Shown: positions 55,689 to 64,000 of the stretch, in pieces
How the letters are laid out: each line of letters opens with the position of its first letter
Numbering within the stretch: position 1 is the first letter of the stretch
DNA from: Theocolax elegans
Lineage: Eukaryota > Arthropoda > Insecta > Hymenoptera > Cerocephalidae
Assembly (NCBI GenBank): GCA_026168455.1
Contig: CM047427.1
Coordinates: 86,334,670 to 86,398,669, forward strand
Direction of reading: 5' to 3'
Length of the DNA stretch: 64,000 nt
Made by a program: the position numbers and the translations under genes
The notes under the pieces: model-generated
Seen by the model: only the letters and a program-made list of their open reading frames with translations
What the model was told of the DNA's origin: nothing
The model's database searches: none

Positions 55689-55754
55689 TATAAAAGCTCG
55701 AGCGACACCCACCTCACGCTCAGAGACCGGCTCACAGCCGACGCAGCCAGACCT
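55689..55754 (+). promoter_or_regulatory. Core promoter with TATA box, initiator and DPE-like element
   Basis: TATAAAA lies at 55689-55695. An initiator matching BBCABW places +1 at the A at 55722, 33 bp downstream of the first T of the TATA box. AGACC at +28 to +32 (55749-55753) matches the DPE consensus RGWYV at the correct distance from that +1. The predicted 5'UTR is about 205 nt. The start site is predicted from motifs; another CA at 55715-55716 would put TATA at -27. Confidence 0.6.
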
Positions 55755-55812
55755 ACCCGTTTCCCTTGTATTTGATCCTCCGTGCCACATACGCGTGTGT
55801 GTACTCACTTCG

Positions 55813-55827
55813 ATGTGGGACTATTGA
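55813..55827 (+). other. Four-codon upstream ORF (MWDY-stop) in the 5'UTR
   Basis: The only ATG I see between the predicted start site and the main start is at 55813. It reads ATG TGG GAC TAT TGA, in a weak context (T at -3), 99 nt before the main ATG. It ends before the coding region, so it could modestly tune translation by reinitiation or leaky scanning. The duplicate uORF is at 52532-52546. Confidence 0.35.
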
Positions 55828-55926
55828 CGACAGTGTTTTATCAACGAGAGTGTAGTGTCCGACTTTACGCGACGCTCAGTGCTGTGTTGAGTTTCGCATT
55901 CGACAATCATCGCAATATCGTACAAG

Positions 55927-57616
55927 ATGCTCGTCGACGAGATGCCACGCAGCTTCGTCAAGAAGAACAATAGCTACAGCCATTGCCCGTTGAAGAAACG
56001 GCCGGTGAACGTAATGCTCGCCGAGGACGTGCCCAAGACCGAGATTAAAGGTAAGGATCGATTGCTGACACTGCCTTGACACGATTATTCACTTCCTCGC
56101 TTTGACTTTTCCGGTTTTACGATCGCTTTGAATCCTTCATTTTTTTCGTTCAACATTGAAAAATCGAGACATTCACTTAAATTTACTTGGATAATTTCAA
56201 TTTGGTTTAATTCGCCTGAACACTTGATGTATAGAAGTATAAATTTTTATAGTTTTATTTATTTTCCAAAATTATTACGTTCCAATCGAGTGAATTAGTT
56301 GACTATCCCAAAAAATCTTAAAAACATGAAGAATCAAACGACTAAGGAAAACTTTATTTGTTTTTACAGAAGAATTTATCGAGATCGTGGACGAGGTCTC
56401 AGATCCAGCAGAACCAGAAAACTTGAGCACGAAACCGGAAGATCTTAGCCGATCGGCGCCAAAACGTTCGCGATCGCCATCCCCGGTTCAAGCTCCAGTA
56501 GTTCATTACCCAGTAATAAAACGATCACCATCACCAGTGGTGACTCGTTCGCCTTCGCCGATCATCCACCACCCGTACCACCCTCATCATGCGATCACGC
56601 CTCCAGCAGCGGTCGCTCCGGTCCACCCGGTAGCGAAGAAGGCCCGAGTCGAAGTTATCCAGCACGACAGCTCGCATTTTAAACCTGGCCTGGAGCCGCT
56701 TAATTTAAACGGTCCTGTCGATCCCCTCGCTCATTACGCAACTCCAGCCTGGACTCGCGCAGCACCGATATATCCTGGATACATGCCGTACCATCCAACG
56801 GCATACCGATACCACGCGGACTTGTATCCGTCGTACCCAGTGCCAGCTTACCCGTCACCGGAACATCAATCGGTGTCTCCGTCGCCGCCTCACGCAGCTC
56901 TCACCTGCCAAACGATCCAGCGACCGATCGCGAGGAGTTACGCGAGTCATTGGGCCAGTCCCGATCATTGCGGACTCTCGCCCACGAGTTCCCTTGGATC
57001 GGCGTCGATGAGGTCACCGCCACCCGTCACTCCCGAAGATCTCTCTTCGCCAGGAAGCGACAGCGGAAGATCATCGGCGGGCAGCACCTCCGCAGGCTCG
57101 GTCAAGTTAGAGAAGAGCCCAGCTACCTCGAGCTCGTCGACTGGTTCGACGTCGCCGAGGTACCAGTGCCCCGACTGTGCCAAGTCTTACTCTACCTACT
57201 CGGGTCTCTCTAAGCACCAGCAATTCCATTGCGCTGCCGCGGAAGGACAGACCAAGAAGACCTTCACATGCAAATTCTGCGAGAAGGTTTACCTTACCTT
57301 GGGTGCCCTGAAAATGCACATCAGGACCCATACGTTGCCGTGCAAGTGTCACCTGTGCGGTAAAGCGTTCTCGAGGCCGTGGCTCCTCCAGGGACACATC
57401 AGGACGCACACGGGCGAGAAACCCTTCAGCTGTCAGCACTGCAACCGAGCGTTTGCCGATAGGAGCAACTTGAGGGCTCACTTGCAAACTCACAGCGATG
57501 TCAAAAAGTACTCGTGCTCCTCGTGCAGCAAAACCTTCAGCAGGATGTCTTTGTTGACGAAACATCAAGAGGGCGGGTGCCCAGGCGTCGCGGTACCTAT
57601 TGGTTACGGATGCTGA
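55927..57616 (+). CDS. esg: Snail/Escargot-family C2H2 zinc-finger transcriptional repressor (intact copy)
   Basis: Coding exons are 55927-56050 and 56370-57616, joined across a phase-1 GT-AG intron, giving 456 aa. Exon 1 encodes a SNAG-like box (MPRSFVKK, residues 6-13) and a CPLKKRPV box shared with Drosophila Snail and Escargot. Then come PENLSTK (57-63) and PEDLSRS (64-70), which match CtBP-binding motifs, three RSPSP boxes, a Pro/Tyr/His-rich stretch, another PEDLS (263-267) and DSGRSS (272-277). Five zinc fingers close the protein, with metal ligands near C308/C311/H324/H328, C342/C345/H358/H362, C368/C371/H384/H388, C396/C399/H412/H416 and C424/C427/H440/C445. Fingers 3 and 4 are joined by TGEKP; the last is the family's atypical C2HC finger. 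Snail proteins bind CAGGTG E-boxes in the nucleus and recruit CtBP to repress genes in epithelial, neural and stem-cell programmes. The ATG at 55927 has A at -3. The SEGGCPG-like tail and CPLKKRP box favour Escargot, but Snail or Worniu orthology needs a tree. Confidence 0.93.
56051..56369 (+). other. Intron of the intact snail-family gene
   Basis: The 319-bp intron has donor gtaagg after the first base of codon 42 and acceptor tttttacag. Splicing joins g to aa to make GAA (Glu), and the downstream frame then reads EFIEIVDEV into the long open frame. The AT-rich intron separates a short exon with the SNAG-like and CPLKKRPV boxes from the rest of the protein. The duplicated copy of this intron (52770-53087) is 1 base shorter, in a T run. 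Confidence 0.9.
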
Positions 57617-57789
57617 CGTGCGCTGTGAAAGACTAACTAACACTTATTTTCCTTGCGGTTGTGGTTCGACCATGCGTGCCTTAACGAGTACAAACACAGA
57701 GACTTAGCGAAACTGTAAATAATCGAGAGACTTATTTTTATTACGTTTGGCCATTTCGATTCCTTTTTGAGACGAGAGAAATTTTTTAT

Positions 57790-57810
57790 TACCGCGACTC
57801 GAACGCGGTA
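57790..57810 (+). other. GC-rich stem-loop in the 3'UTR
   Basis: ACCGCG (57791-57796) pairs perfectly with CGCGGT (57804-57809) around a 7-nt loop, with a flanking T-A pair extending the stem to 7 bp. It stands out in an otherwise AU-rich UTR. Any role in RNA stability or protein binding is speculative. Confidence 0.3.
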
Positions 57811-57840
57811 TAACCGTGAAACTGCCGTGCCATTCGTTTT

Positions 57841-57865
57841 TTTTTCTTTCTTTCTTTCTTTCTTT
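57841..57865 (+). repeat. (TTTC)n tract in the 3'UTR
   Basis: About five TTTC units directly after a T run, making a pyrimidine-rich stretch in the predicted 3'UTR of the zinc-finger gene. Confidence 0.85.
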
Positions 57866-58598
57866 GCAAATTATACTTTTTTTCTCGTCGGGATTGTGAA
57901 GCTTTTTTGCCGATTCTTGCGCACTGTATTATTCAATCTTGGCTTCTCCAGTCATTTTTGGATTTTATTTTTTTTTCATTCATCTTGCCTTACTTTTTTT
58001 CCTTACTTTGTAATAATTTATGCTCTTAGGTTGTTAAGTTGAGAAAACGTGCATACGCGCACCAAAGTGCCATTCATGTTTGCGTGTAAAAACAAAATTT
58101 TTACCGTGTGTGTATATTTATGTGAAAATGAGACATGAGCGAGAGGACAAAATCTTTTTTTGTAAATATGCGTGTATTATTCGATATTATATTGTAAGCT
58201 TGCGAAGTCGAAGAATTCAAAAATTTTTTTCTTCGTGGCCATTCAAAGTTTCCTTTTATTTTGAGCATATCCTTAAGTTATTTCAACACAACAAACTAGT
58301 CATTGTAATATAATAATTTAAAAATGATGGGGAAAGAAAATGCGTACCCATACGCGATTTTAAAGATGAAAACTTTATATTTATGTAATTTTCTGAGCCG
58401 CATCGAAGAAATAGAAACAAAAGAAAAACAACAAAAGATCAGATAAAGTAACGACGAAATTGTTACGCTACCATTCCTATTTTTTTGCATGCGACTCGGG
58501 GGCGAGTACCACTATTTCTAGACTTGTATAGAAAGTAAACTATTAAGAGATAAAGATATCGCCTATATATATTTATATATAGAGATTATTTTATACGA

Positions 58599-58604
58599 AA
58601 TAAA
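58599..58604 (+). terminator. Polyadenylation signal AATAAA
   Basis: This is the first canonical AATAAA downstream of the stop codon at 57616, about 985 nt into the 3'UTR. I saw no earlier AATAAA or ATTAAA on the + strand in the UTR. Cleavage would be expected some 10-30 nt downstream. Confidence 0.55.
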
Positions 58605-61266
58605 ATATGAAATTTGAACTATAAACCAATGGTATATTCAATTGAACAACCTTCTACCTTTACTCCATATCCAAACATCATCCAACTGAATAATTACTAC
58701 ATTTATTATAACTATAATATTACTATTTACATTCAGACAAATAATTGCTACACATATTTTTAACTTTGAAATTTTAAACTTATAATTGTCTTATACATCT
58801 ATAAAAATTTCAGTTTTATATTCTTAGATGATAAAAAATATTAAGATAAATCAATTAGATTACATTATTTGAACGATCAAGCATTATAAATAATTTGTTC
58901 GTTACATCGCTTACGTAAATTAACAAAATTTATAATTCTTAATGTTTAAAATAAATAATTGCATCAGAGAGAGAGGTAAAAGATACAGCAATACTTGGAA
59001 AACAATTATGAATGGCAAATACACATCAACAAGTACACAAAAGATTTACAACGCTATAGACATACAATACAATCTCACGCGCAATGTAGATTGATGAAAC
59101 GACGCGTGCCGTAGTAAGCATCCGATCCCGTTCGATCCTTCATTCAGAAATTAGCCTACACACGACACAAAGGTCTTTAACGCGTGGTAAACAACATATG
59201 GCGTTACGCGCGCGCCAACCCGTACCGCAATAATTTACCTGCGGGCGACGTTCGATTCTAACGCGTATTAGGTATCACTATTCAATTGCCCGCCTTGCAA
59301 TTTTTTCGCGACCACCATTCTTCGTGTATCGAAACATTATACAAACACGGCCGAGGGCCGCATTTTCCGCTCTTTGAGTAAATAGTTGACTCTGAATAAA
59401 TTGAAATTTAACACGTTGTATGGTAAAACGACGCGGAATTGTCCTTTTTGTTTATGCAAATAACCATCTTTTTTTTGAATAAATTTTATTTCATAGATCG
59501 TATATCGGAACGAAAAAAGAGGAAAAACGATTTTTTTTCCTTCAATTTTCAATTATAACTGTAATTCTGAAAACAAACGATGAAAAAATAAAGAATTTAT
59601 GATCATCAAAGTCTTTGATAAGATAATGTAGGACTCGGTGAATGATTGCAAATGTGTTAGCGTTATTTGAATAAATACTACTCTGTTTCGTGCACGTGAT
59701 TATTTTGTCACAGGTGAAACATGTCATTCGTTAGTAAACGGTATATGAACTGTTTGCAACAACTCTGCCGGAAAAATCAAATAATGAATATTGCGTCCTT
59801 CACCTTTTCAGTCGCGTATTATCAATTACAAATTTTGTTAAATTGTCGGGATTATTATCTTCGTAAATATTGAAAAGTAATTTTATTCTTGATATAAGCG
59901 TTAATAAAAATGTATAATTAATATTAATACTAAATTATGAGATTGTAAAAGAGAATTAAGATAAAAAAGCCCTCAACAGTTTGATACAAAAGAGTTTATA
60001 AGTAAAAAATCAAGTATATAATAATTTATTAAAAATAAGAGTAGGCTTGTTTACGAATGCAGTGTATAGAATTACAATAAAAGCAACTACATCGACCGTA
60101 CATCAGCTACACCGAGAACAGCATTATTCAGAGAGAAAGTACGTTAAAAACATCAACATCCCGTAACGTACAAAATTCATTTGTAACGTACGGGAGCGAA
60201 CGAGTTTCTCGCGACGCCAAGGAAATAATCGAGATCCCCTGCCCCTCGAAAAACGGTCCAACGGCTCGTTCCTTCAGCAGCCGTTCCCGCAAAAAACCGC
60301 GTTTTGACCCCTCGAATATTCCGTGGCAGTGCGATCACCTGCTGAATCTTCAAGGAACCCTAGAAAAGCGACTTGTACCGCGACAGGGAAAATTTTCTGA
60401 TTGTCTCGAGGGGTCGATGATGTCGAGGGGAAACCAAACTTTTCTGTACCTGACCCGTGCGCTCCAAGTAAACGGATATTTGTCTTCGCGTCGTTGCAAT
60501 GGGGATGTCGAAAATATTTGTTTGCCAGGATTTAGCCTGCACGCACACATAAAGTTGGATTGGAAATCTTTCTCTTCAAAGTTATTATTTCAAACTTAAA
60601 ATACACACAGGTATAAAACCATATATTCTCAACTCGAAATTACCAATTATTGTATGATATTAACGTTAAAATAAAAATAAATGTAATATATTTATTATAT
60701 AACTAATCTTTCAGTTTAAGCCAATGTTTAAACCAGTTGTGTCATCCAGATGAAGAGACAAAAATATTAAAACTGAATAAACAATTTTAATTTCCTTCAT
60801 AGAAATTTTTTTAAAAAACAATACTCAACATTCCAGTTACCGTAATATTTCGTATTACAATATGAACCAACTAAATTTATACCCATGAGCACACTAATCC
60901 ATGATTTTCAAAATCTTCAAGAGCAAAGAGAAAATACAATGGTCAAAGACCTTGTGGAAACAATAAGATTCATCAGAACTGAAAACGAAACTCTGAGCAA
61001 ATTTTACCTGAGCCGTTTATTTATAATAAATCTATAAATATAATTATATATATTTATAATTATAACCAGATATAGAGTTATCTGGGCAAAAATCCGTGCA
61101 TTACCTTGGAATGTCCCCATTCACGACGACCTCATTCATTCAAAAGGACAGGTGTTCGCCTTTTTAAAAGCGTCGCAGTAAACTTAGCGTCGACGAAGAC
61201 GTGTCTTCGATGGAAGGAACGGGACCGGAGGGACGAATAGATGGTGAAGTTTCGCGAGAGAAACGA

Positions 61267-61281
61267 AAGAGAAGAGAGGGG

Positions 61282-61339
<58 letters not shown>
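61267..61339. repeat. (GA)n microsatellite
   Basis: The longest GA tract in the window, about 70 bp with few interruptions, downstream of the snail-family gene. Confidence 0.95.
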
Positions 61340-61341
<2 letters not shown>

Positions 61342-62608
61342 CGGGCTTCCTTCGCCCAAGGCTTTTATGGGCGACTGGTTCGATCGAACAGGTGCGTCTC
61401 ATACCTGGTACTAAGCCATTCTTCACACCAATATATATATATATACATATACTTTTGCAAACCAGAGGAAAGAACGAGTAAAACGGCCATCCGAGATATG
61501 ACAAAGAGTGGTAACGAGAATAAGAATAAATCCAGTAGAGGCTCGAACAAAGCCAAACAGGTTGACGCTACATTTAATTTATTATATTTTGCGCACTGTA
61601 AATTTTTACGCTTCGGATGTTTATTCAATTCTTTTGCGTGAATAAAATTTATTTATATATTTTTGAGATATACTCTAATAAGAAATATAGATTGCTTGAC
61701 CAAAAAATAAATAAATTATAAAGAACGAGGAATAAAAAAAAATATTTGCTAAAACCCTGCGTTCTCCAAAACGAAAAAAAAGGTAGTCAAAAATTTAAAA
61801 GAAAAAAAATGTTGAAAATAAGTTATCCATGAGGATTAAAGCGTAAAGTAAATACGTCATTTCAATACTCAAACATACATTGTCTTAAATATCTTTAATT
61901 CCGTTTGGTTACGTATAATTGAGGAGGATGCCCATTTTATAAAATGCAGTTTAAACACAACGAAGTAAATTAATACTTTTTTTAACGTAATAAATTCGAC
62001 GATATAGTCGTAAAATTAAATATGCATCGATTCTTTATATAATTCAATGCGAAATTCATATTCTTTGTCCGGGGGTTTATAGGAAGATTATGTAAAGAAT
62101 GAGTGGCCGAGCAGGTATAGGATATATACGCGGCAGGAGAGGCCAAGCGCGGAGTTTTCAGAAAAGGTTCTCGGGTAATTTAATTTGTAAAGCAAAGCGA
62201 CCTGCCTCCGAATTAAAATCTTCTCTTTGTTATTCGGGTTCCCTAGAAAGGAATAACGATCGAAATTTAACCTCTCTCCTCGAGTTATCAATTAAAGAAA
62301 CTCGAAATAAAAAGAACTTGACCCTTATAGTCACAAAGGTAAAATTCCTGTTATGCAACTAGTGCCTTGTATCTATTATACACTGAATCGACTTTACTCG
62401 TCTGTGTATGACAAACGAAAAGAAAGTTCATTGTGCATGAGAAAATTAGAGTGAAAAATACTTTTTCAAAAAATATTATCATTTACTTAGATTAACCAAC
62501 TTGTACAGCAATATCAAATAATTTCTATATAGATATTTGTCTAACATTAAACGCTATATTTAAATTTTTCTGCCCAAGATTTGTAAGCAACAATATTGTT
62601 TATTTGGT

Positions 62609-62626
62609 ACACACACACACACACAC
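62609..62626. repeat. (AC)n microsatellite
   Basis: Nine AC units in AT-rich sequence. Confidence 0.9.
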
Positions 62627-64000
62627 GGGCATGCAGGTAGGAAAATACATAATGTTACTCGCTGAATGAGACGATAAAGTGTATTTGTGCGCATGCGTAT
62701 AATATGTACGTACATGTAAATGTACTCGTATTCAACGTGTAACATTATATATATATTTCTGAATGTACACGCGTATACATCGAGTGGAAAGGTACATTTC
62801 GTATATTTATTACGCAATCGAGGCAGTATCCTAATTAACATACTCACGACGAAAATCTCTCGACTCCGATTACAAGTCGGACACCTGCTGCCACTCGTCC
62901 TTCCCACATCACGCGATTGAAATTCTCAATAGACGAAGAATTCGGTACTCGATGAGGATGTGTATCTATGTATATATACTGGTACATACGTCTATACCTA
63001 TATAAATACACACGTGGATACTATCCACCGCGCGCACCTGACTGTCCTCGAGGAAGCCCTTCATCACTTCCGGGAAGACACATCTCGACGTTTGAAGGCG
63101 CGGATGTGTATAAAGCGCGTTCGCCGCGCCAGGTGTACTTTGATACGAAATACCAGTGGCCCGATTATACACTCGACTACCAACATTTTTGGTTCCTTTC
63201 GCGTCCGCTTAATGGGCTCTTGGGAACCAGTTAATTAATGAGGATAAGTGCAGTCACCCGTTTAATTTCCCATTTACAGACGATTTTATACAAATGTTTC
63301 ATTTCGATCTAATGGATTATTTAATAATTTGTAAATATATCTACCTAATGAACTCATTACCTTTATTTCATTGGATTATAATATATCAAACTTATACCTG
63401 TTAAATATATTTTATTTTTACTGAACATTCAAACCAGTCAATGGAAATAAAAATTAATATGCAGATTCGCCAATATAATTAAAATACGTTTAATATGTTT
63501 CGACATTATTTTTCAGTGTAATTTCAACTGCTACGCAGTTGGCAGTAAAAATCTTGTTTTTAGAGCAAATATCGAGAAAACATGATTATTCAGTCCTATT
63601 TCTATAGTTACATTTGTATATGAAAAAAAAAGGAAAACAAAAATAAGAATTACAGTTATACTTCCGAAAACTCCCATTTCGAAAGGACCGAAATACATAT
63701 TTTTCGAACTGCCCGAACACTCAAAACTGAACGGCTAATCCCAATGTTGTATAAGCTCGTTCTCGAGACGAAGATTTTCGGTGCCTTCAAACGGCGGCCA
63801 ATATTCTTTCTCATTAGCCACTTCTCGACCTTTTGACAGGACGAAACAATCTCAACGCGTCCGCAGAAGCACCAACCTGCTACTCCAGGGCTTCGGCCTT
63901 TTTTTTTAGTGGGCACATGTATACACCCATATAGACATGCACACGCACACACAACAGATGGCTCACGCACTTCTCCTCGGAAATCCACCTGTTGATAGTC

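Larger units (their letters stand above)
54084..57366. repeat. Tandem direct duplication 2, right unit (3283 bp)
   Basis: This is the second copy, beginning at the junction GTTC (54084-54087). The homology ends at GTTC 57367-57370, after which the intact gene continues uniquely through fingers 3-5. The 4-bp microhomology is present at the left boundary, the junction and the right boundary. This copy has the intact reading frame. Confidence 0.95.
57617..58620 (+). other. Predicted 3'UTR of the snail-family gene
   Basis: AT-rich, U-rich sequence runs from the stop codon to the first canonical AATAAA at 58599. It contains two exact UGUAAAUA octamers (57714-57721 and 58161-58168), the consensus bound by Pumilio proteins. 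It also holds a (TTTC)n tract (57841-57865) and a GC-rich stem-loop at 57790-57810. There is no competing long open frame with recognisable content. The length of about 1 kb is inferred from the polyadenylation signal. Confidence 0.55.
58625..64000. other. Non-coding stretch downstream of the snail-family gene
   Basis: AT-rich DNA with GC-richer segments near 59080-59340, 60180-60560, 61090-61420, 62860-63230 and 63660-64000, plus GA and AC microsatellites. CAGGTG/CACCTG hexamers recur here (for example about 59711, 60338, 61149, 61390, 63035 and 63131). No second gene recognised. Confidence 0.45.

Noticed and set aside
55375..55827. 150-codon + strand frame over the promoter and 5'UTR
   Set aside because: It overlaps the TATA box and promoter motifs and would not be contained in the predicted transcript.
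53500..57616. Reading the two zinc-finger frames as two separate paralogous genes
   Set aside because: The copies are nearly identical including intron and promoter, and the left one ends at the duplication junction, so it is a truncated duplicate or an artefact.
32655..62640. CAGGTAG (Zelda-type) heptamers near 32656, 45058, 46926 and 62635
   Set aside because: About four in 64 kb is near the number expected from base composition, and they do not cluster.

Overview
The window reads as animal, most likely insect, nuclear DNA. It is AT-rich overall, with frequent CpG-rich patches, long (GA)n/(TC)n and (TA)n tracts, small inverted-repeat transposon remnants, and one clear protein-coding gene with a spliceosomal intron. 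The AT-rich, CpG-tolerant composition and an Escargot-like Snail-family protein would fit a hymenopteran (ant, bee or wasp). That placement is inference and was not tested by a search.

The only gene I can support lies on the + strand near the right end. It is a Snail/Escargot-family zinc-finger repressor with two coding exons (55927-56050 and 56370-57616, 456 aa). It has a SNAG-like box, CtBP-binding motifs, a DSGxxS phosphodegron and five terminal zinc fingers. Its promoter is well defined: three inverted CCAAT boxes exactly 33 bp apart, two E-boxes, a TATA box, an initiator and a DPE-like element. The 3'UTR is about 1 kb, has two Pumilio-type octamers and ends at an AATAAA near 58599.

This gene sits in a tandem direct duplication of about 3.28 kb (50801-54083 and 54084-57366). 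The upstream copy carries the same promoter and exon 1. Its exon 2 has a 1-base frameshift, and the duplication junction cuts it inside zinc finger 3. A second, unrelated tandem duplication of about 3.68 kb (32803-36487 and 36488-40162) lies in non-coding DNA. Both junctions have 4-bp microhomology, and the copies differ, as far as I can see, only by short homopolymer or dinucleotide-length changes. They may be very young real duplications or false duplications in a long-read assembly; deciding this is the most important check for the window.

The first 50 kb and the last 5 kb have no recognisable gene. They alternate between AT-rich sequence and CpG-richer segments of a few hundred bases, as expected of the regulatory surroundings of a developmental transcription factor. 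I found three inverted-repeat mobile elements: a 529-bp foldback element (3637-4165), a 257-bp element (25024-25280) and a 2.34-kb very AT-rich element (43789-46128). The last is flanked by TA and has ends similar to the 257-bp element. No rRNA, convincing tRNA, CRISPR array or intact transposase was seen.
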